Shown here piece after piece: positions 35,470 to 46,261 of a DNA stretch of 64,000 nt. Below the pieces are notes generated by a model. It was not told where the DNA came from and did no database searches. It was given only the letters and a program-made list of their open reading frames with translations. Made by a program: the position numbers and the translations under genes. Every line of letters starts with the position of its first letter. Position 1 is the first letter of the stretch. Origin of the DNA: Microcoleus sp. FACHB-61 (GTDB lineage: Bacteria; Cyanobacteriota; Cyanobacteriia; Cyanobacteriales; Microcoleaceae); contig JACJNY010000041.1 of the NCBI GenBank assembly GCA_014695295.1, forward strand, positions 27,271 through 91,270, written 5' to 3'.

Positions 35470-36243
35470 ATGAGTCAAAATATTTATCGATTTCAGGGTG
35501 ATGACCCGGATATAAATCTTGCTAGCAAGAAGGCACGCGAATCATTTAAATATTTTTGGCGTGAGTTGTCATGGGAAAGGCGGCGGATAATTCCTGGGCT
35601 GGATATAAGTGCAGTAAAACTTGGATTTCCGACGGGAAAGGTGACGGATTCTGCACCATCAGTTGAACATATGTGGGTGGAGAATGTTAATTTTGATGGT
35701 CTGAAAGTTAGTGGAGATTTATTAAACGATCCGAGATGGATAGATGGAATTGGATCGGGCGACCAGATTGTGATGGGCTTCAACGATATCAATGATTGGA
35801 TATATTCTATTGATGGGATGGTTTATGGTGCGTATACTGTTAATGCAATACGGCTTACAATGAATAGCGATCGAAGGCGTGTGCATGATGATGCTTGGGG
35901 TTTGGAATTCGGCGATCCGAGAGAAATCCGAATTGTTCCCGATAGCTATTTAAATCAAGAATCAAGAAATAAGGATGAATATGAAATCGGCGAGCATCCA
36001 ATGAGTGAGAATATGGCTGCAAAAATTGATTCTGCATTAAGTGAAAATCCTACCATTGTAAATCAAATTGATGAAAATGGCTGGACTATGCTGCAATGTG
36101 AGGCATTGGCTGGCAACTTAACTCCTGTTAAATTATTATTAAAGTATGGCGCTGATAAAATGATTAAGAATCCTGATGGGTTGACGGCGATTGACTTGGC
36201 GGAAGTGATGAAATGGAATAAAATTACTGATTTTCTAAGATAA
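35470..36243 (+). CDS. DUF2314 - ankyrin protein
   Basis: The protein has 257 residues. The first 160 contain a DUF2314/YegJ-like core: ARESFKYFWRELSWERRRIIPGLD, VKLGFPTG, MWVENVNFDG, GDQIVMGFNDINDWIYSIDGMVYGAYT. Two ankyrin repeats close the protein (about 195-257, NGWTMLQCEALAGNLTPVKLLLKYGADK, then NPDGLTAIDLA). DUF2314 proteins, some with ankyrins, are found in polymorphic toxin immunity contexts. Lying within a toxin-antitoxin island, it may be an immunity-type protein, but no cognate toxin is adjacent. Confidence 0.75.
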   Translation: MSQNIYRFQGDDPDINLASKKARESFKYFWRELSWERRRIIPGLDISAVKLGFPTGKVTDSAPSVEHMWVENVNFDGLKVSGDLLNDPRWIDGIGSGDQIVMGFNDINDWIYSIDGMVYGAYTVNAIRLTMNSDRRRVHDDAWGLEFGDPREIRIVPDSYLNQESRNKDEYEIGEHPMSENMAAKIDSALSENPTIVNQIDENGWTMLQCEALAGNLTPVKLLLKYGADKMIKNPDGLTAIDLAEVMKWNKITDFLR

Positions 36244-36262
36244 TCGGTGGGGCTTATAATAG

Positions 36263-36346
36263 GGAATTGTTTACCGGGTACAAGAGCCGCAACTTATTTC
36301 AGCACGTAAAGCAACTCGTCAGGAGAGGGCAGAGTATGAAGGTTGA
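36263..36346 (+). pseudogene. BrnT toxin relic (C-terminal 27 codons)
   Basis: Read in the frame ending at TGA 36344-36346, the DNA gives GIVYRVQEPQ then LISARKATRQERAEYEG. The second part is the BrnT C-terminal pattern (IISARKATxxERxxYE). A stop precedes it (36260-36262) and the ankyrin gene ends 19 bases before, so all upstream toxin sequence is lost. It overlaps the antitoxin start by 11 bases, as in an intact brnTA pair. Confidence 0.75.
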
Positions 36347-36629
36347 AGCATTAAAACAGCGATTAAACCGCAACCGTCCAATGACTAGCGTGACGATTCG
36401 TATGCCCGAAGATGTTGTGGAATATCTAAAGAAAGTTGCACCCTTGTTGGGTTTTTCGGGTTATCAGCCATTAATTCGTGCTTATATCGGTCAAGGTTTG
36501 CGCGTTGATTTAGAACGATTTGAGAGCGAGACAGTAACAGCCTTAGTAGCAAGTTTGAAGCGCCGAGGTGTCAGCGATGCAGTGATTGATGAGGCATTAA
36601 AGGAAGTCGTTCATGCTAAATCATGTTAA
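36336..36629 (+). CDS. Orphan BrnA/RHH-type antitoxin
   Basis: Composed of 97 residues from ATG 36336, preceded by AGGAGAGGGC. The core PMTSVTIRMPEDVVEYLKKVA..GFSGYQPLIRAYIGQGL is a ribbon-helix-helix antitoxin domain. A C-terminal helix follows (RRGVSDAVIDEALKEVV). The in-frame sequence upstream (36267) is non-coding here because it is the BrnT relic in another frame. The partner toxin is destroyed, so this may be a solitary antitoxin able to neutralise related toxins. Confidence 0.82.
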   Translation: MKVEALKQRLNRNRPMTSVTIRMPEDVVEYLKKVAPLLGFSGYQPLIRAYIGQGLRVDLERFESETVTALVASLKRRGVSDAVIDEALKEVVHAKSC

Positions 36630-36969
36630 TTGTATCTAGCCAGCAGCATCTCATATCCAACCCGTTGACATCGGAATTATTCATCTCTCTCTTCTGCAGA
36701 CTCTGCGCCCTCTGCGCCCTCTGCGGTTAAATCATTCCGCTACAATCGGAATTGATACCATTACAAAAGTCACTGTCTCATAAACGCAGACGCAACCGTG
36801 CTACTTTTGACAAAGCAGTTCGCCTCGGACAAGAATGGCGTAAGTCTGCTGAATAGCTCAATACCTGCACGCGGGCCAAAAACCCGGTTTCTGCGTGAAT
36901 ATCTCAAGGGATAATCCACGATTTTTCCTAGAAACCGGGTTTTTTAGGTTGATAGTGCGTAAGTCCTAA
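36630..36969. other. Gap with toxin-antitoxin debris and dispersed repeats
   Basis: Near 36692-36727 lies a CTCTGCGCCCTCTGCGGTTAA repeat. At 36766-36793, 28 bases match 34290-34317 (the end of brnT and start of brnA) with two mismatches, one destroying the ATG; a short frame ending RATFDKAVRLGQEWRKSAE follows. From about 36880 to 36945 an AAACCCGGTTTCT hairpin with long arms precedes the ArsA gene end and may terminate it. Confidence 0.75.
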
Positions 36970-38142
36970 TTAAGCAAACTTAATCTTCAAATAATCCTCC
37001 TCCATCTTCGCCCCCGAAGGTTGCAGCGCCGCTAAAGCTTGCGGCAACACCAAATTACGGCGGTGATTCCCAATCCGAACATTCAACTCATCTCCCGTTT
37101 TGCTCAACTGGATCTGATCCTTAGCAATTCCGGGCAAATACAGCTCAAGACTATATTGATTGTTTTCCTGCACGATCTTAATCGTATTTTCTTTGTGATA
37201 AACTTGACTAGGGTCTTCGTCTTTGTAAAGCGTTTCTTTCAACCGTTCTAAAGCTGCCAAACCGCACATTTCTTCAGAATAAAGTGGCACTTCCTTAACG
37301 GGCAACGGCATGAAATCTGAGTGAATTTCCTGACGGTACTGTTCCTGGCTTTCTTTCCACCGTTTGAAAAATGGGTCAGTTACTTCTGCGGGAATAATCC
37401 GGTTAGCTACTACTAAATCTGTGGCTACATTGTACAAACTCAAATAGGCATGAGCGCGCAGAGATTCTTTAATTACCATTTTTTCGGGATTGGTAACTAA
37501 CCTTACCGAAGTGACAGTATTGTCAGTTAAAACCTTTTCCAAAGCTTCGATTTGTTCGTAAAATTCGTAAGGTGCATCCATCACCTCTTTGTCGGGTAAA
37601 GAAAAACCCGCAATTGGTCTAAAAATAGGTTCAACTAAAGGTCGAAGGGCGGCTGATATGCCTTGCAGCGGCTTGTAAAATTTTCTCATGTACCAGCCGC
37701 CAACTTCCGGCAAACTTAGCAGTCTCAATGCTGTGCCAGTCGGAGCAGAATCGATAATTAAAACATCAAATTCGCCTTCGTCATAATGTCGCTTCATTCG
37801 TACTAAACCGAAGATTTCATCCATTCCTGGCAAGATGGCTAATTCTTCAGCTTGCACCCCTTCGAGCCCCTGCGCTCGCAAGACTTGAGTAATGTAGCGC
37901 TTAACGGCTCCCCAATTGCCTTCTAATTCCCTGAGAGCGTCTAATTCTGCTCCCCACAAATTCGGTTTCACCAGTCGCGAATCGTGCCCGAGTTCCATGT
38001 CGAAGCTGTCGGCTAAGGAGTGAGCGGGATCTGTACTCAGCACTAGGGTTTTGTATCCCAATTCGGCACATCGCAGCCCAGTCGCAGCGGCTACGGAGGT
38101 TTTGCCGACGCCGCCTTTTCCGGTCATTAATATTAAGCGCAT
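36970..38142 (-). CDS. ArsA/Get3-type ATPase with C-terminal HSP20-like domain
   Basis: A 390-residue protein. The N-terminal 290 residues form the deviant-Walker ATPase: P-loop [17 protein letters not shown], switch [13 protein letters not shown], switch [20 protein letters not shown] and the ADP segment LVTNPEKM. The last 75 residues ([24 protein letters not shown]..) resemble an alpha-crystallin/HSP20 sandwich. This fused form occurs in cyanobacteria and plants. It may act in tail-anchored membrane protein handling; the arsenite cysteines of ArsA are not seen. Role is inference. Confidence 0.9.
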   Translation of the reverse strand: MRLILMTGKGGVGKTSVAAATGLRCAELGYKTLVLSTDPAHSLADSFDMELGHDSRLVKPNLWGAELDALRELEGNWGAVKRYITQVLRAQGLEGVQAEELAILPGMDEIFGLVRMKRHYDEGEFDVLIIDSAPTGTALRLLSLPEVGGWYMRKFYKPLQGISAALRPLVEPIFRPIAGFSLPDKEVMDAPYEFYEQIEALEKVLTDNTVTSVRLVTNPEKMVIKESLRAHAYLSLYNVATDLVVANRIIPAEVTDPFFKRWKESQEQYRQEIHSDFMPLPVKEVPLYSEEMCGLAALERLKETLYKDEDPSQVYHKENTIKIVQENNQYSLELYLPGIAKDQIQLSKTGDELNVRIGNHRRNLVLPQALAALQPSGAKMEEDYLKIKFA

Positions 38143-38339
38143 TGATTGTTTAGCTCGCCTGAAAATTCTTTACTTCTTTATTGTAACGTTCTGTAACAGA
38201 GATTAATTTAGTGGGGGAATTAATTTTGGCGACAAGCAGCCACCGGACACAGCACATTTTCGGTCATTCACGAAATTGCTGCCATGTCAAGATAAGTTAA
38301 ATTTATTTATTTCAGATATCAATTGCGACACATAAAAAT

Positions 38340-38392
38340 CAATCAGCGTTCATCTGTGTTTATCTGCTAATATCTGCGGTTAAAAAAGGGAT
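38340..38392. repeat. Dispersed TCTGCGTTAATCTG-type repeat, copy 2
   Basis: CAGCGTTCATCTGTGTTTATCTGC then AATATCTGCGGTTAAAAAA resembles the element at 4018-4070. The rest of the 38143-38442 gap holds no gene. Confidence 0.65.
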
Positions 38393-38442
38393 CTCGCTCT
38401 TGAAACACTATTTTTTATTGCTAACAAACCTAAGAACAATTC

Positions 38443-38835
38443 TCAAACATTAGTTGTCACCGGCAATACAAGCTGTTTGAGCACATCCAACCGCGAACAG
38501 TTCCAGTAATCGATGTGGGAAACGATTAAACCGTCGTTGTTGACTTTAAGTTCGCTCCTACCGGCGATCGCCATTTTCGGTTTCCAAGGTAGCGGTGCGA
38601 TCCAGCTCAGAGTCCAGCGAGTTTCTATAGTATCTCCCGACTGGGAAATGTTGTGCAAGTCGAGTTTAATTTGTTTAAAAAAAGTCCCCATAAACCCGAT
38701 CATTTTTTGGTAGCGATCGACTCCTGTAAAGCGATTCACTGGGTCTTCAAAATAAACATCTTTTGCGTAAATGTTGTAAGTCTGATTTTCTGGGAATCTT
38801 TGATAATCGTTTTTGAGAATTTCAATAATATCCAT
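38443..38835 (-). CDS. DUF2358 protein
   Basis: A 130-residue protein with the DUF2358 pattern: LKNDYQRFPENQTYNIYAKDVYFEDPVNRFTG at the start, then FFKQIKLDLHNISQSGDTIETRWTLSW and IVSHIDYWNCSRLDVL. It has an NTF2/SnoaL-like cone fold, common in cyanobacteria and plastids. No active site is established that I can point to. It is divergent from the glutathione transferase gene (69 bases apart), so the two may share a regulatory region that includes TATAAT-like sequence near 38865. Confidence 0.85.
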   Translation of the reverse strand: MDIIEILKNDYQRFPENQTYNIYAKDVYFEDPVNRFTGVDRYQKMIGFMGTFFKQIKLDLHNISQSGDTIETRWTLSWIAPLPWKPKMAIAGRSELKVNNDGLIVSHIDYWNCSRLDVLKQLVLPVTTNV

Positions 38836-38904
38836 TATGATTAGCTATTTGCCTTAAATTATTATAATATAGTTTATACCTGCTTGAGAAAAGGCGGACA
38901 ACTT

Positions 38905-39519
38905 ATGATCGACCTGTACACTTTTACCACACCGAACGGCCGCAAAGTTTCGATCATGCTCGAAGAAATAGGTTTACCCTACAGCGTGCACGTCATCGAC
39001 ATCACAAAAAACGACCAATTTAGCCCAGAATTCATCGCCATCAACCCCAACAGCAAAATTCCGGCCATAGTCGATCGAGATAACGGCATCACCGTCTTCG
39101 AGTCCGGCGCTATTCTGATCTATCTTGCCGAAAAAAGCGGCAGATTTCTGCCTACGGACAAACAAAAATACTTTCAAGTTATGGAGTGGCTGATGTTTCA
39201 AATGGCCAGCGTCGGCCCGATGTTTGGTCAGCTCAACCACTTCAAACGCTTTGCACCCGAACAAATTCCCTATGCGATTGGGCGCTACGAAAAAGAAACA
39301 TTGCGCCTCTACGGAGTATTAGACACTCAACTAGCAAAATACGAATACATCTGCGGCGACTATTCTATCGCCGACATTGCAACCTATCCGTGGGTTGCTA
39401 TTTACGAATTTCAAGGATTAACCCTCGACAACCACCCCCACCTCAAACGTTGGGTAGAAACCTTGCAGAAGCGTCCCGCCGTTGAGCGCGGCATGGAGGT
39501 TGGCGTAAGTCCTAACTGA
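38905..39519 (+). CDS. Glutathione S-transferase (YfcG/nu-like)
   Basis: The product has 204 residues from ATG 38905. N-terminal thioredoxin-like domain: MIDLYTFTTPNGRKVSIMLEE (Thr/Asn in the glutathione site) then NPNSKIPAIVD and FESGAILIYLAEKSG. A helical C-terminal domain contains SIADIATYPWV. It resembles disulfide-bond oxidoreductases YfcG/YghU. An in-frame TTG at 38884 is a less likely start. Confidence 0.9.
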   Translation: MIDLYTFTTPNGRKVSIMLEEIGLPYSVHVIDITKNDQFSPEFIAINPNSKIPAIVDRDNGITVFESGAILIYLAEKSGRFLPTDKQKYFQVMEWLMFQMASVGPMFGQLNHFKRFAPEQIPYAIGRYEKETLRLYGVLDTQLAKYEYICGDYSIADIATYPWVAIYEFQGLTLDNHPHLKRWVETLQKRPAVERGMEVGVSPN

Positions 39520-39539
39520 GAATTAAACTTGACGAGCGG

Positions 39540-40877
39540 TCACAAGGTATTTGACTGTTGCTCAAAATCCGGTTTGACACTGCCATGACTTGCTAACCAT
39601 TGATAAACTTGCAGCATCTGCTGAGCTTTAACATCCCAGGAATAGTGATTCATGGCGTAATTGTGGGCTGCAATGCCCATGCGTGCAACACGAGCGCGAT
39701 CGGCGACAAGCTGTTCGAGTTCTGCGGTAAAATTTTTTACCAGTGTGTCAAAATTACCCATAGGAACTTTAATCCCCCGATCGGGCTCTATCAGCGCACC
39801 GGGTCCGCCGTAGTCAACTACAACACAAGCCATACCGCAAGCCATTGCTTCAACCACAACGCCAGCCCCCAGTTCGCGAATCGATGGAAAAGCAAAGATC
39901 TCAGCTTGGCGCATCAATTCTCCCACTTGAGCTTGGGTTTTTTGACCTAAAAGTTTAACGCAGTTGCCTAAATTTTGTTCTGCGATTAATTGTTCTAGTC
40001 TAGGACGTTCGGGTCCGTCGCCAACGATCGCTAATTTATGCTGCTGCAAAATCGAACTGTTAGCGAAAGCGCGAATGACAACTTCTGGCAATTTATAGGG
40101 AACTAGCCTCCCGGCAAACAGTACCGTCACTTGTTCGCTGCTAGAGCGTTCGGGCAGCTTAAACAATTCGGGATCGATGCCAACTTCGGCATAATTAATT
40201 GTCTTCGATCTCGCTGAGGCTGGCAAATCTACGATCGTGTGATCGAATGCCGCCAGAATTCCTGCTGAACGTTCATAAGTAGAGCGGTAAAAAGGCATTA
40301 ACCTGTAAGCATTTCGCACATAGCTCAACCACTCGCGTTCCCGCTTCAACTCAGTTGTGAAAGCTTTCGGCCAAGGCAGCCCGCCGTTGAGAGGCCCTAG
40401 CAAAAAAGGAATAGGACTCCAAGCTGCCATAGGACTTGGCTGCGTGGGCGACATCGGGGTAATTCGATGAACGACATCGAAATGCCCGCTTTGCAACTCT
40501 TGCTTGTAGTGCTGCCATACTTCCCACTCAAAGGCGAGATAGCTGAAATAACCCAGCGCTGTCCTAATCGTCCAGGATTTTTCTGAGCCACCGGTTAGTA
40601 AATTAGCTAGATTTTGAATGGGAGCAGCAACATTTTCTGTATCTAGATAAACGACTTTAGCCTTACCCATCCCGACTTTATCGATATTTGGTTTATTCCG
40701 AATTTGAGTAACAACCGTAGCATCAACATAATGGCTTATTGCACGCGCAAATTTATATCCAACCACCGGTAAAGAAGGCCACTCAGGATTGCAAACATCC
40801 GCCAGAATCAAAACCCGCATCGTATCAGTTTTCTCTTTGTTTTTCATAAAAACTCCAGTATTTGTACAATTTGTCAT
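39540..40877 (-). CDS. Group 4 glycosyltransferase
   Basis: The protein has 445 residues with a GT-B fold. Donor-binding half: VTVLFAGRLVPYKLPEVVIRAF, LAIVGDGPERPRLEQLI and the EX7E region IRELGAGVVVEAMACGMACVVVDYGGPGALI. The start is uncertain: ATG at 40877, 40847 or 40820; the last gives MRVLILADVCNPEWPSLP, most like relatives. Acceptor unknown; a role in cell-surface glycan synthesis is plausible. Confidence 0.88.
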   Translation of the reverse strand: MTNCTNTGVFMKNKEKTDTMRVLILADVCNPEWPSLPVVGYKFARAISHYVDATVVTQIRNKPNIDKVGMGKAKVVYLDTENVAAPIQNLANLLTGGSEKSWTIRTALGYFSYLAFEWEVWQHYKQELQSGHFDVVHRITPMSPTQPSPMAAWSPIPFLLGPLNGGLPWPKAFTTELKREREWLSYVRNAYRLMPFYRSTYERSAGILAAFDHTIVDLPASARSKTINYAEVGIDPELFKLPERSSSEQVTVLFAGRLVPYKLPEVVIRAFANSSILQQHKLAIVGDGPERPRLEQLIAEQNLGNCVKLLGQKTQAQVGELMRQAEIFAFPSIRELGAGVVVEAMACGMACVVVDYGGPGALIEPDRGIKVPMGNFDTLVKNFTAELEQLVADRARVARMGIAAHNYAMNHYSWDVKAQQMLQVYQWLASHGSVKPDFEQQSNTL

Positions 40878-41127
40878 AATTATTCGCGAGATTGGTTTAG
40901 CAGAACTTTCCTGCGCTTGCCCCCTTGCTTGCCTACCCTAACTAATTATTCGCTACTGATAGAGAATTGCTAGGGGACTCAAGAACTTTATAACACCGCT
41001 ATCCCTGTTTTGGCAAGTGTACCAATACATAGAAGATCGCGGTGTTGTTTTAAAGCTACTGCTGATTCAGGATTGGAATAATTTTCCGATCGGCTTCCCG
41101 CACTCAAATTTTGGCGCACCGAGGAAC

Positions 41128-42552
41128 TCAATCAGCGAAATGCTTAATAATTGCCTCCGCAAACTCTGAACACTTCAACTCCGGTACCGGCGGCTCCATC
41201 AACCTCGCCAAATCGTAAGTAACTTCACCGTTAGAAATTGCCGCTCCCAAACCCTTCTTAATCAAATCTGCGGCTTCCTGCCATCCCATGTATTCCAACA
41301 TCATCACCCCGGACAAAATCAAGGAGCCAGGATTGACTTTATCCAAACCGGCGTGTTTCGGTGCAGTGCCGTGAGTTGCCTCAAAAACTGCACATTCATC
41401 ACCAATATTCGCGCCAGGGCCCATGCCCAATCCGCCGACAATTGCTGCCGCCGCATCGGACAAATAATCGCCGTTCAAATTCATGGTTGCCAAAATCGAA
41501 TATTCGCCCGGTCGAGTTTGAATTTGTTGGAAAATACTGTCAGCAATTCGGTCGTTGACCATAATCTTTTCTTTCCACTGACCGCTGCCGTGACTGGCCC
41601 AAATTTCAAACAAAACGTCGGCGACTTCTTGACGAATTTTTGCTTGTTTTTCGGGAGTCAAAGCATCGTATCCCGGATCAATTTGGCGGGCGTTGTCTTC
41701 CAAGCTAATATCGGGATTTTTTTCTTTGTTGCCGAGAATCCAAGACTCTCTTTCAGTCACGCACTGTTGGCGATATTCGGTGGTTGCTAATTCGTAACCC
41801 CAATCTCGGAAAGCTCCTTCGGTGTATTTCATGATGTTGCCTTTGTGCACCAAAGTCACTTGCTGCTTGTCTTTCGGCAACCGCAAAGCGTGGGCGATGG
41901 CGCGCCGCACCAAACGTTGAGAACCGCTTTTGCTAATTGGTTTAATTCCTATTCCCGAATCGAGGCGAATTTGTTTTTTGCCGTGTTCTGGTGTTGCCGG
42001 AATTAACTCATTATTGAGGAATTCAATCAATTTGTTGCCGACTTCGCTGCCTTTGGGCCATTCAATGCCGAGGTAAATATCTTCTGTATTTTCCCGGTAA
42101 ATAATTACGTCTAGCAGTTCAGGAGTTTTGTGCAGCGATGGGGTTCCAGCATAATATTTGCAGGGTCGCACGCAGGCGTAAAGGTCAAAGATTTGTCGCA
42201 AAGCTACGTTGAGCGATCGAATGCCGCCTCCAATGGGGGTTGTCAGTGGCCCTTTGATGGCGACTCCGTATTCTTTGATGGCGTCTAAGGAATCCTGCGG
42301 CAAATATTGGTAAGTACCGTAGACATCGCAAGCTTCGTCGCCTACATATATTTTGAACCAGTTAATTTTTCGCTTGCCGCCGTAAGCTTCTTCTACCGCA
42401 GCATCCATGACTTTCTGGGACGCTGGCCACAAGTCCACACCCGTACCGTCACCGCGAATGAAGGGAATAATCGGGTCATCGGGGACGATCGGCGAACCAT
42501 CTTTGAAAGTAATTTTAGAACCAGTTGTCGGGGCTACAATCTTTTCGTACAT
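41128..42552 (-). CDS. icd: NADP-dependent isocitrate dehydrogenase
   Basis: 474 residues, typical for cyanobacterial Icd, which carries extra segments compared with the 416-residue E. coli enzyme. Conserved parts are [82 protein letters not shown] and [11 protein letters not shown]. It makes 2-oxoglutarate, the carbon skeleton for ammonium assimilation and the signal sensed by NtcA and PII. It stands alone; upstream sequence (42553-42620) shows no NtcA palindrome that I can recognise. Confidence 0.96.
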   Translation of the reverse strand: MYEKIVAPTTGSKITFKDGSPIVPDDPIIPFIRGDGTGVDLWPASQKVMDAAVEEAYGGKRKINWFKIYVGDEACDVYGTYQYLPQDSLDAIKEYGVAIKGPLTTPIGGGIRSLNVALRQIFDLYACVRPCKYYAGTPSLHKTPELLDVIIYRENTEDIYLGIEWPKGSEVGNKLIEFLNNELIPATPEHGKKQIRLDSGIGIKPISKSGSQRLVRRAIAHALRLPKDKQQVTLVHKGNIMKYTEGAFRDWGYELATTEYRQQCVTERESWILGNKEKNPDISLEDNARQIDPGYDALTPEKQAKIRQEVADVLFEIWASHGSGQWKEKIMVNDRIADSIFQQIQTRPGEYSILATMNLNGDYLSDAAAAIVGGLGMGPGANIGDECAVFEATHGTAPKHAGLDKVNPGSLILSGVMMLEYMGWQEAADLIKKGLGAAISNGEVTYDLARLMEPPVPELKCSEFAEAIIKHFAD

Positions 42553-42996
42553 ATCTTAATAGCGCGGATAGCAATGTTCCCTATTTTGCCACGATTATCT
42601 GCCTAAACCTCAACCAACCCTAAATATTTGTATAAATTTAAGTTGGATTTTTGGGCTATCGGCTGCCCGTCACTGCGGCTTTTGGGCGATCGTAAATTTC
42701 AAAGTAAATTTAAAAAAGTAGCAAAGATAGCAGAAATTTCTATCAAAGATGCCTCTCTATCTTTCAGCGCTACGGTTGGGAAGATGCTGGAAGCAAGTCA
42801 GTAGATTTTAGATTTTAGATTTTAGATTTTAGATTTACTCCACAGATGAATCTGGGAGGTAGAACCTTCGTCTAAAATTTTGGGCTGAGTACGACTCCTG
42901 TCGGAAAGTTGTATCCGTTTTTGGGCGGGTTCAAAATGGTGATTGTAACCGCCGATCAAAGTAAATAAACGCAGATTATTCTCACAAAATTTGCAT
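42553..42996. other. Gap between icd and DedA genes
   Basis: It holds the TCTAAAA array described separately (42798-42837) with flanking CTCCACAGATGAATCTGGG. Nothing else was recognised. Confidence 0.5.
42798..42837. repeat. TCTAAAA array, inverted orientation
   Basis: Five units, read as TAGATTT on the plus strand, end with GTCAGTAG where other copies have GTCATTCGA. The other side carries a GATTCATCTGTGG phrase shared with 27220-27240. Confidence 0.9.
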
Positions 42997-43614
42997 TTAT
43001 TTGCGATATTTTTCCTTCTGCATATTCTTTTTTATAACCCACAAAATAAACCAAATGACAATAATCACCACAACTATTTTGGAAACCGGACCCAGATAAT
43101 CCTCTACAATTGTATAATTTTCCCCTAGTTTGTATCCGGCAAAAGTCAGCAAACTCACCCATAAAAGAGTGCCGCCTGTTGAGTAGAGTAAAAAAGGAAT
43201 TAAAGGCATATTGTTGATGCCAGCGGGCAGGGAAATCAGGGTGCGAACTCCCGGTACGAGGCGACACAAAAACACGGCTTTGTTGCCGTGTCTCTTAAAC
43301 CATCTATTCGCTTTGTCAATATCGGCGCCCGATACAGTGATCCACTTGCCGTATTTGTCGGCTAAATTCTTCAAGCGTTCTTCGCTCAATAATTTACCGG
43401 CATAGTACCAGGGAATCGCCCCTAAAACTGTACCGATTACCCCGGCTGCGATCGCCGGCCCTAACTGTATATCATCACCCTTTGATGCCGTGAATCCTGC
43501 CAGCGGCATAATCAATTCTGAGGGTATGGGCGGGAAAAGATTTTCTAAAAACATCAACAGGCCAATTCCGAGATAACCCATCGACTGCATTGTGTTAGTT
43601 ATCCATTCAACCAT
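42997..43614 (-). CDS. DedA/VTT-family membrane protein
   Basis: A 205-residue DedA protein: MFLENLFPPIPSELIMPLAGF (re-entrant loop), GAIPWYYAGK, RHGNKAVFLCRLVPGVRTLISLPAGIN and GGTLLWVSLLTFAGYKLG. Five to six hydrophobic segments. DedA proteins are undecaprenyl-phosphate or lipid scramblases of the cytoplasmic membrane and matter for cell-envelope maintenance. Monocistronic, with a dispersed repeat upstream. Confidence 0.92.
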   Translation of the reverse strand: MVEWITNTMQSMGYLGIGLLMFLENLFPPIPSELIMPLAGFTASKGDDIQLGPAIAAGVIGTVLGAIPWYYAGKLLSEERLKNLADKYGKWITVSGADIDKANRWFKRHGNKAVFLCRLVPGVRTLISLPAGINNMPLIPFLLYSTGGTLLWVSLLTFAGYKLGENYTIVEDYLGPVSKIVVVIIVIWFILWVIKKNMQKEKYRK

Positions 43615-43659
43615 TTTGATTTAATAATTGGTAATATGTACTTTGTATTTTGCTCGTTT

Positions 43660-43790
43660 TTGCTCGTTCCCCGGCTCTGCCGGCGAACGCATATAAGCGA
43701 GGCTCTGCCTCGACTCCGAATAAAGGAGGCAGAGCCTCCTTGTATTCATTCCCAGGCAGAGCCCGGGAACGAGAATACTGAGCCTAGGAA
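43660..43790. repeat. Compound palindromic repeat (GAGGCAGAGCCTC family)
   Basis: Several linked palindromes: GAGGCTCTGCCTC, GGAGGCAGAGCCTCC and CAGGCAGAGCCCGGGAACGAG. The same family appears in frame inside the giant glycosyltransferase gene at about 61215-61260. Confidence 0.85.
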
Positions 43791-43803
43791 CGACAAACGA
43801 TGA

Positions 43804-45093
<1,290 letters not shown>

Positions 45094-45292
45094 TCAGAAA
45101 TCATCAAACTTTGTTAGTTTTAGCAGATTAACCCATCGGCGGGCAAGTGCTGTGATTTTACTCGATCGCCGGCGGCGAGGCTAATCTTAAATTTTGATTG
45201 CGTTCGATCGATTAGCGAGCGAGTCTATGGAGTCACCCGCACAGCGAGAGTCAAACATTCCTGTCGGGCGATCGAGCTCAATCTTTTGTGTT

Positions 45293-45962
45293 AGCGCGGG
45301 GTTCTTGAATTATTTGACACTCTCACTTGGGCGGCTGGAAGTTCGATCGCCTGCGTGATTGCGTTCCCGGCTTTGTGTCCGGGAAATATCATCAGTTTGT
45401 TAGGACTCGGTTCAGTAGCTATTAGTTTCGCATTCCCAGACATCTTCAAAAACTTTTTAGCGGGAATATTGCTGCTGTTGCACAAACCGTTTCAATTCGG
45501 CGATCAAATAATTGTAGAAGGCTTTGAAGGTACTGTTGAAAAGATTTCGATGCGTTCAACTCAAATTCTGACCCATCGGGGAGAGCGAGTTATCATGTCG
45601 AAGGCGATCGTATTTACCAATTCAGTGCGGGTACTCACAGCCATGCCACACAGGCGAACAGACCTGCCTTTAATTTTACCCTACGATACCGACCTTCCTC
45701 AGTAATTGAAACCTTAGTTTAAGCTATTTCCGAAGCCGAAGGCGTTTTGTCGCAACCAATTCCAGAAGTTGATACTTCAGGCCTTAACGATGGTTTTTTA
45801 CATCTGATTCTCCGCTATGGGACGCGGCCGGAACAAGCACAGGTGCGGCGGACAAAAACCAGGGCTGTGGTGGCGATTAAAGTAGCGTGCGTCCGGGCAG
45901 ACATTAAAATTCCTCAACCCGTACTGGTGACTTTGTACGATCGAACATTTGACAGTGAGTGA
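45293..45962 (+). pseudogene. Broken MscS-family mechanosensitive channel
   Basis: The DNA encodes the C-terminal two-thirds of an MscS channel: TLTWAAG..CVIAFPALCPGN, LLGLGSVAISFAFPDIFKNFLAG (pore helix), FGDQIIVEGFEGTVEKISMRSTQI and PHRRTDLPLILPYDT. After LPQ the frame is lost near 45703: a stop appears, the true continuation (VIETLV, stop, AISEAEGVLSQPIPEV) is one frame away and carries another stop, then resumes to 45962 (TRPEQAQVRRTKTRAVVAIKVAC). The N-terminal transmembrane part is missing. Two lesions and a truncation make it a decayed gene. Confidence 0.9.
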
Positions 45963-46261
45963 GTTTTTAATTTTGAGTTGGGAGAGGGGAAGAGTGGGAG
46001 AGGGCGAGAGTCGGAGAGTCGGAGAGTGGGAAAAATCCTCTTTCTCCCCTCGGACTTCTTCACGGTTGACTTCTCCCCTCAACCTCCATCCGTTAAATCC
46101 GTTAAATCCCGTAGACTGCTTCGTTGCCGAACTTCCCTCTGACTTCTTCTTTCTGACTTTTCAAATCAAGCAAAAGGCGAGCTGATTTCTCATTAGCGCG
46201 CCTCCTAATTGTATTTTATTTTGTCAAACGTAATTGAGGAGATAGTTACCGTTGAGAAAAA
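45963..46261. other. Gap with purine-rich repeats
   Basis: The stretch 45976-46040 is made of GGGAGAG, GAGTGGGAGAGG and GTCGGAGA units. CATCCGTTAAATCCGTTAAATCC (46088-46110) is another short tandem repeat. No gene is seen. Confidence 0.6.

Noticed and set aside
31631..36629. Complete DNA phosphorothioation (Dnd) system
   Set aside because: Only a methyltransferase of the associated family is present. No DndB, C, D, E or Ssp genes are seen in the window.
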